NCBI GenBank assembly: GCA_037126765.1
Contig: JBBCBC010000033.1
Span: 14,088,085 to 14,152,084 of the forward strand
Source: Stenogyne calaminthoides
Lineage: Eukaryota > Streptophyta > Magnoliopsida > Lamiales > Lamiaceae
Reading direction: 5' to 3'
Length of the DNA: 64,000 bases
This document shows positions 46,266 to 58,323 of the stretch, in pieces; positions within the stretch are counted from its first letter, which is position 1; each line of letters begins with the position of its first letter. The notes beneath the pieces were generated by a model. That model saw only the letters and a list, made by a program, of their open reading frames with translations, was not told where the DNA came from and did not search any database. The position numbers and the translations under genes are program-made.

Positions 46266-46881
46266 GGATCCAGGTGAGTAAAATTCACTAAAGGGAGAAG
46301 TCCTTCAGATGTATGAAGTTATTCAGGAAGGAATAACCCAGGACAAAAATCTCTCAGGATGGAAACTGAGACTCAGGATTTTTTTGTCACGATTAGTAGT
46401 TAGTAAGGTTTAAATATTCAATTAATCCTGAAACATATTTGACTCATGCATTTACTCACATACATTTATTTCAGTCAGTAATCATTTGAAATAAATGACA
46501 AAAGGCCTGAACTTTAAGCGGGAATGTTTGAAAGAATTCAGTTGGCTAGAATTTTGGCAGAGAGCCGAAGGGTTGTATCGATTAGAGTGAAACATCATTT
46601 TGTCAATCTAATTGTTGCTGTTTACTCTATATATCTGATTAATTGCTATAAATAGCAAATAACCCATGAGATTTGTTTTAATCTCAGATTAAATCTCAAC
46701 CTCATTCTTTTATCTTCCAAAGATGTAATCTCAGCCATTGATCTTCATTTCTCAGATCATATATATACCAAAGTGTTTACCCACGATCAAACACTTTACA
46801 TTCTTTGCCTATTCAAACATTAAAACGTTCAAACCCTTAATCTTCAAAATCTTCAAATTCCATTTCTCAAAACCCTCTACA
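46266..46881 (+). promoter_or_regulatory. Spacer with TATA boxes before the extra ORF of B
   Basis: The non-coding stretch contains 'gctataaatagcaaat' (about 46645-46660) and 'catatatatacc' (about 46759), 120-240 bp before the ATG at 46882. Element D has the matching stretch at 63532-64000. This fits an internal promoter for the downstream ORF; no direct evidence of transcription. Confidence 0.5.
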
Positions 46882-49800
46882 ATGGAATTCCCAAGCTATG
46901 CAATGATTAAGGACCTTGCTGAAATGGAAAAACCTTATTTTGAGCATGTGGTGGCCATGATCGACAAAAAAACCACTACGGTCGAAGAAGAAGCCCTAAA
47001 TATGCTTCGTTTGGCTCGATTACAGAGATTGGTGAGCAATATGCCGGACTTAGAACTATCTTAAGAGGTGCTGTAATTTGTAGTCAACCTTCGTGAAGGA
47101 GAACAAGGTTCACTCGTGTCACAACTACGTTTTGGAACTTATGCGAAATCAAAAGCAGAAGTTGTATGCACTAAAGAGGTACGTTTGACTCTTGATGATA
47201 TCAATGTTGTTTTTGAACTTAGTAATAGAGGAGAAGATCCAGCATTGTATATGTCTGGTAGAGAACAAGAGACTTTGGATCGCTTCTCGGAGTCTAAGGC
47301 GGAATTGAAAGGGGCTCTGCATAAACGATGTTTAAAGCCAAGTTACAGAGTGTTGATTGATATTATGCCAAGTGCTTGATGAGCACTTCTGGAAGTTTGG
47401 AGCAAGTGAGCCGGAACAAGTTGAGGCTCATAGCCGCAATAGAGGATTCTCCATCTGTCTATTTTAATTGGTTGAAATTTATGGCGGATTGCATTCTGCA
47501 CCAAAACCAGAAGCTGAAGTATGCTAGAGGAGCTTTTACGAAGAATGGGAAGATACTTTTTGTTACGAAGATAAGCTTTCTTATTGAAACCTTGCCCAGA
47601 GAAAATATGTTTTTAATGACTGGAGTTGAGTTTTCTCGGAATAGAATCATGTTCCGAAAGCCTAAGTCTCAGAAGAGGAGACCTGCTACTTCAGGAAGTC
47701 TAGTTCAACAGCTCAGGAGGAACAGGAAGAGTCGGAATCTGATCAAGATAATGTTGCCATTGTTGAGGTGGCTAAGAGAAAAGTTAAGAAAGTTGTGGAA
47801 AAACGTCCTGAAGAATCAGAGAAAAGGAAGAAGTCTCTTGATTTGCTGAAGGTCAAGAGATAAATTGGAGAAAAGAAGAAGGCTCATGAAGAGTAGAAGC
47901 AAAGGAAGAAAAGGCTCAAAATGATTCGTGAGCTGGAGTCAGGAGAAAAATCTCCGCTGGATACACTTGCCAAAGTGGTTTCTCAAGCCACTAAACAGGA
48001 AACCGCTAAGGAAGAAATTCTACCTGAAAGAGGAGGAGATGAAGAAGATGTCTTTACTGAGGTACTTGGTAACAGTATAGGCACTGATCGGATTATCCGA
48101 GAGATCTTCACAGGTTTTCAAAAAAACTGTTGAAGAAAGCCAAATTCCTATCCCACCCATACACCCCTCAGAGCCAAACATTTCCATACCTTCAGAGGCT
48201 CAATCTAGCTCTGAAGAGGAGGCGCTTGTTCCTGAACTCAGGAAAGGTGAAACTGAAAAGAGGGAATGGAGGCAGAAAGCAGAAAGATTTGTCTTAGATA
48301 AATATGCTGAGTTGACAAAATATCCTGATCTTCAGGATATGTTCTTCAGATTAAAAACCGCTATGCTGATTGTCAATCAATCCTTCGCTATGATGCTAAA
48401 GATTGGCAATTTCAGAGGTGAGGAGTTTTGGGCGGAAGAAGTTGCTGAACTGGATGCCTTTTTCGGCTTAGGGAAAAGAAGACTGAGGATCAAACAGTCT
48501 GAGTTTGATGCCTTGGTACTTAAGAAGATTGCTGAGAGGAAGATTGTCACTCATCCTGAAGGGGAGGTCAGTGGTCAGGACAAAGATGACCAGGAACCTT
48601 CTCAAAAGAAGGATGCTGAAAATATTCTTGAAGAGAGTACTAAGGTTGCCGAGTCAAGTGTTGATGCAACCATTCAGGGGTAACAAGCTCATGATGTTCC
48701 TACTCTACAGTTGATTACTTTTGGAGAGACATTTCATTACCAAAGAAGAGCCCCGCCGCAAACACCGATAGAGATTGGCTTGATCTTTGGAGTTCGATCG
48801 ATGTTGAAGCACCAACCCCTCCACAACCAACTGTTGATCTTACTTCCATAATGGATAAGCTTACCAAGCTTGAGCCTCTTGTTGATCAAATGTCAAAGCT
48901 TGAGCCTTTGGTGGACCAAGTGTCAAAGCTTGCTGATTCTCAAACCTCTCAGAGCAAAACTGTTGAAATGCTGAGCACATCCATGGTAACATCTGATCAG
49001 GTAACTTTATTATCTACTTCTCTTGATAATAAGTTTGCTAAGATAGATACTAGACTGGAGGATATGTCTAAATATGTGCTGGGAGAGATGGAGAGGAGAT
49101 TTGAGTTAAGATCAAAGATGTTGGAGGATTTGATGAAAGCAAGAACTAATGAACTTATTAAAGCTGCTGTTGAGGAAATGAGTTCTTCACTCATAGAGAA
49201 GATGCGCACAACGTATGGTGGTCTTCCTGAAGACACATCAACTGGCATGAACGCACATCAGAGGATGCAGGATGAGAACTTCCACATTGCTTCTTAGGAT
49301 GAGAACAAATGCACATTGCTTCTTAGCTATGATGCCAAAAAAGGGGAACAAATGATAGACTTGTTCATGAAGCAGAGGTGATTATTCACAGAGGAGGAAA
49401 AAGGAAGGAACCTGAAGTGTTGATCCATCCTGAAGTTGCCAAGAAAGTGCTGGAACAAAGAACAAAAAGGCAGAGAGCACGAGAATCGAGCAAGATGGGA
49501 GAAGCTCATGGTGTTCTGAACCCTCCGAAACCATCTGCTGATTTGGTTGAAAAGCCAGTACAAAAGAAGAATCAAGCTGAGAAGCCAATCAGGAGAAAAT
49601 TGTCAGGAGAATTTTCTGAGGCAGATATTGCTGAAGCCCAAAGGAGTGAAGATTCTGAAACTGATGATCTATTTAAAGAGGGATTTGGAGAATATGATGT
49701 CGTTTCAAAGAGAATAAATTGGGATTGACACAACTCAGTAAAGATAATGGAAGCTGAAAAGAGGAGGAAGGTTGTTGCTTCTGTGTCAGGGGTAGAAATG

Positions 49801-50316
49801 ACCAGAAAAGCAAGGGAGGAAGCAAAGAGAATCAGGGGTAGATTTCAGAGGTTTGTCCTAAGGAGGAGAGGACCAAGGAAAAGGCAATGGCCTCATACAG
49901 ACAAATGGATGCCTATTAAGACGAATGACAAGTGGGAGAAAGCCAAGAGGGAGTTTGTGTTTAAAAATGATATATTACAAGCTTGGCCTCATTCTATCTC
50001 TGACAGAGATGATGCATTCATTGCATATCTGCTGAGGAATTTCATTGATATGTGTCAAAAATGGTTTGATTTGTTTGACACTCTGGGTTATCAGTTGAAA
50101 GCTCTAGGACAAATGAAGTATCCACCACCCAAGTTTAGAAATGGGATGATCAATTATGACTTCATATATGCAGACTTTGTGGATCAAGCATAGTATCTTG
50201 GACTAACTGGGAATGATGCGAGGATCATTCAGGAAATAGAAGAGATGAAGAAGAGATACTATGGAATGTTCAACCTAGATCCTCCATCTGATGAAATTGA
50301 GTCTGAAAAAGAATGA
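46882..50316 (+). pseudogene. Extra 3' ORF ('env-like' position) of element B
   Basis: ATG at 46882 (MEFPSYAMIKDLAEMEKPYF) to TGA at 50314. The N-terminal part (to about 47379) has the segment EVRLTLDDINVVFELSNRGE. The middle is charged. 48851-49290 is a long coiled coil with repeated KLEPLVDQ heptads, followed by a basic Lys/Arg-rich stretch. The C-terminal part (49900-50316) has FVFKNDILQAWPHSISDRDD and WFDLFDTLGYQLKA. There are several frameshifts and stops, two of them shared with element D. No signal peptide or membrane segment is visible, so an envelope role is not supported. Confidence 0.8.
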
Positions 50317-50561
50317 AGTTGTGATCTGATGTTCAGTAGAGTAGGATAAATGTTGTATCCTGTACTTATGATCTTTTCTATCAATGAAAACTCTATTGAT
50401 TTTTGCCTGAAAAGATAATATCTCATTATCTTACTGATGTCTTGCCTTGTTATAACTGTTGGTTACTTGTCTTAGGAAATGAAAACCTGAGTAGGTGTAA
50501 GGTTCTGTTTTCTTTTGATACTGTAACAAAATGGTTTTGGCATCATCAAAAAGGGGGAAAT
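50317..50561 (+). other. 3' untranslated region and polypurine tract of B
   Basis: 'tatcaatgaaaactc' at about 50380 is a plausible polyadenylation region for the extra-ORF transcript. The polypurine tract AAAAAGGGGGAAA (50548-50560) abuts the 3' LTR. Confidence 0.75.
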
Positions 50562-52291
50562 TGTTGGGAGATGAATTTAATAAAGATTTTGATTAGATCC
50601 CAAAACCCCTGAGTTTGACATGTATCAGAATGTTTTGGTAGATCAGGGTCAGGTTTTCTCTAGATGATAGGATCAGGACTATCTGCACCATGTATAGTCA
50701 GCAGATATAGATCAGGATAGATAGGGATACTCCAGAAGACCCTGAAGTCAGAAGACCCTGAAGACTGAAGATCCTGAAGACTGTTTTGCACTGACCCAGA
50801 AGACCCTGAACATCTATATCTGAGTAAATGGTGTTTTGTTCATTCTTAGTACACACAAAGCTAATGTTATACATTTGTGGACAATAGGAGCATATCAGTT
50901 CAGTGTGGTTGACTTAAAAAGAGCTGTTTTGTTTGTCTCTACTAAAAGGAAAACTTCGACCAATGAGGAGGCAACAACAACGTATTTTACTTACACCGAA
51001 AGCGACATATCTCTAAAGAAATGTCAGGACTGGTATCTTCCAGTTCACAGAAAGTAGTGATTGGCTGCTTTGGTTACTTGTTACCCAATCCATGCAAAGG
51101 CGTGTTCAAACCCTAATATAGCCATTCATTACTAACCAAATAAGGAAACCCTTGATGCTATCTCTTCCAATGAATAGTTTTTAAAGAGTGGCCTTGGTGA
51201 GTTGCCTATAAATACCAGTGATCTTCACCATTGCAAGGTTATGGGAAATCAAGCAACTGCAGAGCTCATTCATATTCAAGTTTATACTGTGAAGCACTCG
51301 AAACCGTAAGAATTTTCCAAGTGTTTCATCTTTGTAGAGAGCTCATTCACTAAGCCTAGATTCAAGCATATTCAAAGCTTAGTTAGAGATATCCTAGCCT
51401 TTTACCTTGTGTTTATTGTAAAAGGATATCTCACCTTAGTTGGAAACCAACCAAAACCCAAACCCTTTTGTTAGGTAGTTTGAGTGTGCAGTTGTTGAAA
51501 AGTGAGAGTTGTAAAGAGTGAGTAAGCTGCAGGAGTTCAGCTTGAAAGCTCTAGAGAAGAAGTTAGTAAGTTGCTTGTGTTAAGTCTGAAAGCTTGTGTG
51601 TGTTGAGTTAGTAAGGTGCAGTGTAGTTCAGCTTGAAAACTCATAGTGGAAAGTTAGTAAGTGGCTGAGTTCACCCTGAAAGCTTAAGGTGGTAGTAGTA
51701 GTGTGCTAAGGAATTTCTCTGAGGATTAGAGAGAGTGGACGTAGGAGCTTGAGTCTCTGAACCACTATAACTTGCTGTGTAAATTGCTTTCTGTTTTGCA
51801 TATTATCTGTTGCATTATTTCACTGAAAGCATACTAAGTTTTCAGATATTCAGTTGGAACCAATCCACTGAGAGTGGATTAATTTGATCACAGCCTTAAC
51901 CACTATTTTACTGAGTAACAAAAGATTTTCAGCAAAGTAAACGAGTATAAACCTAGGGCCTACACATTCCGCACTCTAGATAAGCTAGTATAGATAGTTG
52001 TCACACTGATCAACTCACCTGAGTAGTCAGTAAGATCATTATCTACTCCAAGCTTATTTGGAACTCTGTTTTAATACCTAGATCGGTTTGGCTAATCTGA
52101 AGTCTCTGAAAGCCGCTCAGCGTTATTGTCTCAGTAGACTTTGACTCAGAACATCTTGTGCTTCTCAGGACTAATTCTCAGGACATCCTGACTCACTGAT
52201 CACAGTTTTGGTGAAAAGTTTGTAAAATCACTATACACGTTTACCCCCCCCCCCCATAGACGTGTGAGCCTCGTTTGCCCCGGGACCAACA
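50562..52291 (+). repeat. 3' LTR of element B (1730 bp)
   Basis: It runs from TGTTGGGAG to GGGACCAACA with CTATAAATACC at about 51206-51216. The right copy of the CCCCG duplication is at 52292-52296. The hairpin near its end (52231-52266) has decayed: the left core is ACACGTTT and a C run is expanded. Confidence 0.93.
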
Positions 52292-53244
52292 CCCCGCATC
52301 CGTGCAACATAGATAGCTTTAAATCACTTATTTGTATATTATAATAACTTTTGGTATGTTTGCAAACTCGATAAACTAATTAAATTAAACACTTAAAAGC
52401 AGTTTTCTTGAAGCACCACTCCTCATGCTTCTATTAACTTAAAAGTACTTCTCATTATTATAATAAATAATATTATAATTTTATCCTCATAATTTTAATA
52501 ATACTACAACTTTGTCATCATTTATCTCTATTTTTAATAAGGATCTTTTTGTAAAGTTGCTAAAAGTGATTTGTTTTGCAAACACTGTAATTTCTAAAAT
52601 ACTGATTAAAAGTACTTTGTTTGAAAACACTATCCACTTTCAATTTTACTACTAAATAAATTTTAATCACTTTGAAAGAAGTATTATTGTTTAAAAACAC
52701 ACCCTAAATATGGCCGAATGTTAAATTTTTTAGTACATCTCTCGTGAAACAAGACTTACTTGAACTCTATTTTTTATGTTATTATTTAATTTTCAAAATA
52801 TCGCTATTTATTACATTAAGTATTATTATTTAAAAAATATATGATTTTATGTGGTTTTCTTTTACAAAATTATGAATTAGTAACACTTCATGCATTTTGT
52901 ATATTAAATAGTGATACGTTGATTAGAAAAAAAAATGAGATAACTATTAGGCACAATTTGTAATGGTCCTTTACAATTTACTACTAACAAAAAGAAAAGT
53001 TGCAACTCAATACAAAATAAGCTATAAATGTATAAAAATAACCCCAACTAGAAGTTTCTAAATATTTTTTCACATTTCTAAAATATTAAATTCATTTCCC
53101 AAGACATAAGAGCTTTCACCCCTTCATTTATTTTCAACTATCACTGGCTGTCATTTCATCCTTAAAAAATTGCAGAGTTTCATCATTTGCTTAATTAAAA
53201 AGCTAAAAAGCTTCTCATTGGAAATTAATTTACAAGGCTCTTTC
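52292..53244. other. AT-rich spacer right of element B
   Basis: 52297-52312 is the continuation of the MITE-like element split by B. The rest is AT-rich with 'aaaagcagttttcttgaagc' and 'ttaaaagtactttgtttg' motifs that may be MITE relics. No gene seen. Confidence 0.45.
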
Positions 53245-53815
53245 AAATTAATTTTTTGCACATATACACAAAATTTATTAATGCAATTTTTTATTTATTT
53301 ATTTTTGTGCAAAATTATTTTATTCATAAGAACAAAATATTATACATATTGAACATAAGAAAAAAAAAATTGAACATTACCCACCAAATTTATGCATGCA
53401 ATTTTTTAATTTATTTTGTTGTATGTGCAATTATTTTATTTATTTTTGTGCAAACTTGTTCTATTAATAAGAACAAAATATTGCACATTGAATATACGAA
53501 AAAAATTTGATCATTACCCATAAAAATATATTCCTGCAATTTTTAGTATGTGCATTTTTTTATTATTTTTGTGCAAACTTGTTCTATTCACAAGAACAAA
53601 ACATTGCACATGTTTAACATACAAAAAAAAATAAAAAATTGAACATTACCAAAAACAAATTGCACGCAATTTTTTCGTATGCACAATTGAATTTGTTTAT
53701 TTTTTTTTATTAAAATTTGTTATATATATAAGAACTAAATATTGCATATATTGAGCATACAAAACAAAAAAAAAAGAATATTACCCACAAAAAAATTTGC
53801 ACATGACATTGATTT
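53245..53815. repeat. AT-rich tandem repeat, about 123-141-bp unit, four copies
   Basis: Each unit has 'ttttgtgcaaa', 'aagaacaaaatattgcac', a 'gaacatacaaaaaaa' run and 'cattaccca'. The word AGAAC recurs at 53329, 53470, 53593 and 53731. The copies differ in A/T run length. Confidence 0.75.
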
Positions 53816-55180
53816 CATGGGGAGGAAATAGAGTGTGAGAAATTTAGAAACCCAACTTATTATTTCTCTTCAATTAAGGGTATATTTAACATTTTAACTG
53901 TAATTTATAGCTATTAATAACCTTTTAAAAAGGTAGTATCTAATAGCAAACGAGTCTTACAATTTATATTTATTAATAATTATTTCTAGAAAGATTTATG
54001 TGAACTCGAATTCACTGAAGTTTCTATGATTTACTTAAGATATCGACTTAGACTATATTTATCAACAATTCAATCCAATCCAATCTCTTAATAAATAATT
54101 CATTTATCTCTCCTTCATGTACACAACCTCCTATATAATTCAACCCAACCTCATTTTTTTTTTAACTTTATTAGTGACCCAACTCAATCTAATTTTTTTT
54201 ATTTTTTTTAATAATTGTATATTGGGAGTTTGAATAATTTTTGGAGTTTGAAAAATAATCTGAATGACTTAAATCCATGATACAAATTAGGAGAGATGAT
54301 ATAAAATATGATAAATTTTGAAAAAGAAAAGAAATAGTATGAGATTGTGATTCAAAATATATCAATATCTCTTATCTATTAAAGGTAAATCACTCCCTAT
54401 TTCTATAAAGCCTCTATTTTAAATTTTAAGAATTTTATGAAGAATTATTTATGGTATTTTAATATTTAAATTTTAATCATTTATTTTTTAAGAATAGTCT
54501 TGGGGTTTTTCAAATAGTTTATGAGTTTAACTTAAATCTCAGTCATCAATTGCTTAATTGTGTATCTGACACATCCATCTATTGTAGATTAGGATTAATA
54601 CTAGCATCTCTCAACGTGTATTACGCGGGATTGAAAATAGTATTTATATTATTAATTTTAGATTAAATATTTTAAACATTTAATTAGTTTGATTAAGTTA
54701 ATTATAGACATAATTTTTTTCTTTATAATGTTGTATGTGCATATTTTTCACAAATTTTTTATTCTAAATTATAAATTATGTACTATGTATTTAATATAAT
54801 GTATATGTGCAATGACAATTGACAGATGAAGGAAGACATACATTGTGAGAAAATTCCAGGACCATAAATTTGGCTATTGAATCAAAATTTAAATGTAACA
54901 TAAATTATATTATACCATAAATAAAAGGAAACTCATAAAAAATATAAACATAGAATAAAACTATGAATATGTATACTATTTAATAAAGGAGCATTTTATA
55001 CATGTTTTTTACTATTCGATACATGTTTGATACACTGTGATACCTTTTACTGAATCTGCTTAATGGAATATAATCATATTCTTCATCTACGACAAATATT
55101 TTTTCAGCTACTCCATAGTAATCAGAAAATTAATAAACTTTTAGCTCTGAAATTTCAACCCATGAATCCTTCATGGAGAT
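53816..55180. other. AT-rich intergenic spacer
   Basis: No gene or convincing repeat recognised. Short open frames here have no domain content. Confidence 0.5.
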
Positions 55181-55435
55181 CGAAGCAATGTTATAACAAT
55201 TCTACGAACAAGAAAGTGATCTTCATGGAAGGAATCGTGATTACAAGGAGAAGAATTGAATATATTTGTGAGAGAGATAAGCGTCTAACAGAAATGAATT
55301 CTAAGTAAGTGGAAGAGAGTGAGGTGCTATCTTATTTATACAATGCGGCTGTGATATGAGAAGTAACCTGAAATAATACCTTTACATGTGTCAACTAATA
55401 CTAATAGTCAAAATGACTTTATTTTTGTGTTGACT
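55180..55435 (-). repeat. Probable 3' LTR of element E (borders uncertain)
   Basis: On the minus strand, after the RNase H end and a purine tract (GAGGGGGATATAAAGGG, 55436-55453), there is a short region with a TATA box (TGTATAAATAAG, about 55331-55342). This fits a short LTR of a few hundred bp, but I could not find clean TG...CA ends. Confidence 0.35.
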
Positions 55436-55850
55436 CCCTTTATATCCCCCTCAAAATGGGAGTGTATGTTGGTAAGTCCCATTTTGGACTTAAAATCTTG
55501 AAAAACACTAGGACCCAATGGTTTAGTAAGTATATCACTCAAATTCTTTGATGTTGGTATTTGCACAAGCTTGATGGACCTTCTTGTATCTTTTCCCTTG
55601 TGAAGTGACAATCTATTTGGATGTGTTTTGTTCTTTCATGTAACACTAGATTATGGGCTATTGAGAAGGCTGGCCTGCTGACAGTATAAAGAATAGCAGG
55701 TTGAGAATGGTTGATTTGCAAATCTTGCAGTATATAAAACACCCACTGCAGCTCACAAGATGATAAAGCCATTGCTCTATATTAAGCCTCTGCTGAAGAC
55801 TTGCTCACTATTGGTTGTTTCTTGGATTTTTAGGATATTAATGAGTCCCC
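55408..55850 (-). pseudogene. RNase H remnant of element E
   Basis: SSCELQWVFYILQDL, then HNLVLHERTKHIQIDCHFTR and LSDILTKPLG in two frames, the normal C-terminal end of Copia pol. A stop is present upstream at 55773-55790 (the EAEYRA equivalent reads SAEA after a stop). Confidence 0.85.
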
Positions 55851-57002
55851 AAGATATATTATGCATACCTTGTGATACTCCTCCGAGTGAGTTCACACCT
55901 TCCCTAATCAGAATCAATAAATGCTTGAAGCTTTAAATCATTCTTCTTTGAGAAGAAAATCCCTTGTCCAGGATTTGCTTTCAAGTATCTGAATAACCTG
56001 TGTATTGCAGACAAATGTGTCTCTGTGGGCTTGCTCTTGAATTGGGTTAATGTCTGTATAGAATAAGATAAATTAGTTCTAGTAATAGTCAAATAGAGTA
56101 ACTTACCAGCAATCCTTTCATAACTAGAAGGATCTTGCAATAAAGGTGAAGTTTCAGACATGTAAGGTTGTTTAGAATCAATAGGAGTAGAACAAGGTCT
56201 ACTACCAAGATATCCAATATCATCTAATATATCTAATGCATATTTTATTTGACACAATTGTAAAACATTATCATTTCTATTTACCTCAAAGTATATACTT
56301 CAATGTACCAAGGTCTTTAATGGTAAATTTATTGTTAAGAAAAGTTTTAACTCTCTAAATCTCATCAATACTATCACCAGTAAGTATAATATCATCAACA
56401 TAGCATAACAAAACAGTAAGATGACCATCAGATTGTGTAGTGAACAAAGAAGTATCAGCATGAGACTGAAACAATTTCAAGAAGGGAAACAACGAATTTA
56501 TGAAACCATTGCCTTGATGTCTGTTTGAACCCATACAAGCACTTGTTTAACCTGCAAACTCTTGTGTCAGTATGCTCAAGATAACCAGGGGAGGGGACAT
56601 GTACACCTCTTCTACTAGATTTGCATGTGAGAAAGCATTATTGACATCCAATTGATGAATGTGCCAATTTTTAGAAATAGCAACAACAAGCAAAATTCAT
56701 ACAATAGTAATCTTTGCAACGGGTGAAAAAGTATCAAAATAATCTATTCTCTCCTCTCATAAAATAGAAGCATCAACCCTATACTTTACTTTATAAACTC
56801 ACTTACACCCAATGCAATATTTGCAAGTTGGTAAAGAAACTAAAGACCAAGTGTGAGTCCTTTCTAATGCTTGAATTTCCAAATTCATTGCATTTTGCCA
56901 ATTAGGATCTTTACTGGCTTGCTTATAATTTTTGGGTTCAATTATTTGAGAAATTGCAGCTACAAAATGGGTATGTGCAGGAGATAGTCTTTGGACAGAA
57001 AG
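55851..57002 (-). pseudogene. Reverse transcriptase remnant of element E
   Basis: The catalytic box CYVDDIILTG is intact at about 56376-56407, followed by a frame 56257-55904 with GKLLYLTITRTNLSYSIQTL and IHRLFRYLK. Upstream RT (56410-57000) is broken across frames. Confidence 0.85.
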
Positions 57003-58323
57003 TTAATAAAAAATAGGGTAAACTTTTCCTTTAGTGTTAACCATATTAGCAGTATGAGACAAAGTAGAAGAACCTGGTAAACTAGTCTCATAGACTTGAA
57101 CATATGCAGGAGGATGTCTATCTCTTGTTGATCTTCTATTCTGTAACTCAAGAGAATGATCAGTAACCATAGTTGGCAAAATAGATGTAGCATGACTATT
57201 AGAATTATGAGAAATTTCCTCATGTAAGTTAATATGATTTTCAGAAATCTGATCAGAGTCTGTTTGAACAGGAAAAGAATCATGAACAAAATGTAACAAC
57301 TGACCTTCTTCATCATGAACCAGAGAATCATCCAATGCCAACCTTTCAACAAATTTTTTATCTAAGAACATATATGTGGCTTTCTTGTCAGAATAAGGAA
57401 AAATAGTTTCATAGAATCTTACATTCCTAGAAATAATGATTTTACTAGTAGAAATTTCAAGGAACCATTTGTGCCAAAAGGATATCCAAGCATAACACAT
57501 TTAGTAGCTCTAAGATGAAATTTGTGTCTATGAGCCGATAAAGTGCTAACAAAACATAAGCAACCTAAAACCCTCATATGATCATAAACTGGAAGTTTGT
57601 CAAAAAGTTACTCAAAAAGGAATTCTTTTATTCAAAACAAGAGTAGGAATCCTATTGATTATTTGAGAAGCAGTTAAAACACACTTACTCCAGAAATGAA
57701 GAGGCAAACAAGATTGAAATAATAGAGCTCTAGAAACTTGAAGCAAGTGCTGATGTTTTCTTTCCACTGTTGCATTCTGTTGTGGAGTCTCCACACAAGA
57801 TGTCTGATGAATTATACCATTTTTATCATAAAAATCTTTAAGGAAAAACTCAGTTCCATTGTCACTTCTATGAACCTTAATCTTTTTATTAAGCTGAGTA
57901 TTCACCATATTGTAAAATTTAGTCAAAGAAATACTAAGATCAGACTTTGCTTTCAAAAGATAAACCCAAGTGCACCTACTGAAACATAAATAATAGTCAA
58001 GTAATACTTGTGACCAGTATGTGAAACAGTAGAAAAAGGACCCCAAATATCACAACGAATCAAATTGAAAGGAACATCTAAAACAAAAACACTATTATTA
58101 AAAGGTAGCCTCTTTTGCTTAGCTAAAAGACATATATCACAAGGAATATCATTCTGGTCTTTTACATTGCTGCCTTTGATATGAGACAAACGTTTCAGAA
58201 AAGCATGCTCTAATCTAGAATGCCAAAGCTTAAAACTAGAAGCATCCTTAGTGCTCAAACAAATAGTACTTTTATTAGCAATAGAATGCAAACAAGTAGA
58301 AATAGGAAATTTCAAATGGTATA
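57003..58323 (-). pseudogene. Integrase remnant of element E, truncated by D
   Basis: The HHCC part has WHSRLEHAFLKRLSHI and CDICLLAKQKRLPF. The core starts CDIWGPFSTVSHTG. The segment HRSDNGTEFFLKDFY (second Asp) and QQNATVERKHQHLL (Glu) is in the next frame, so the DDE triad is present but split. The C-terminal part carries SRNVRFYETIFPYS. The coding sequence ends at 58323 where the LTR of D begins. Confidence 0.88.

Larger units (their letters stand above)
22898..52291 (+). mobile_element. Copia LTR retrotransposon B, pol-deleted, carrying nested C and F
   Basis: LTRs at 22898-24575 and 50562-52291 are flanked by the perfect 5-bp duplication CCCCG (22893-22897 and 52292-52296), which proves they belong to one insertion. 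The interior, once C is set aside, is primer site, gag, a deletion covering protease to RNase H, the end of RNase H, a spacer with TATA boxes, and a long extra ORF, then the polypurine tract. It belongs to the same family as A and D. It cannot move without help from another copy. Confidence 0.93.
55436..58323 (-). mobile_element. Decayed Copia element E (Ale/Retrofit-like), cut by element D
   Basis: On the minus strand the order is integrase (58323 to about 57003), RT (about 57000-55904) and RNase H (55850-55410). It is not the A/B/D family: motifs such as CDICLLAKQKRLPF, SRNVRFYETIFPY and ERTKHIQIDCHF fit short-LTR Copia lineages like Ale/Retrofit. Its upstream half (gag, protease) should lie beyond element D, outside the window. 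Confidence 0.8.

Noticed and set aside
46882..50316. Envelope glycoprotein function for the extra ORF
   Set aside because: Only the position fits; no signal peptide, transmembrane segment or cleavage site can be seen.
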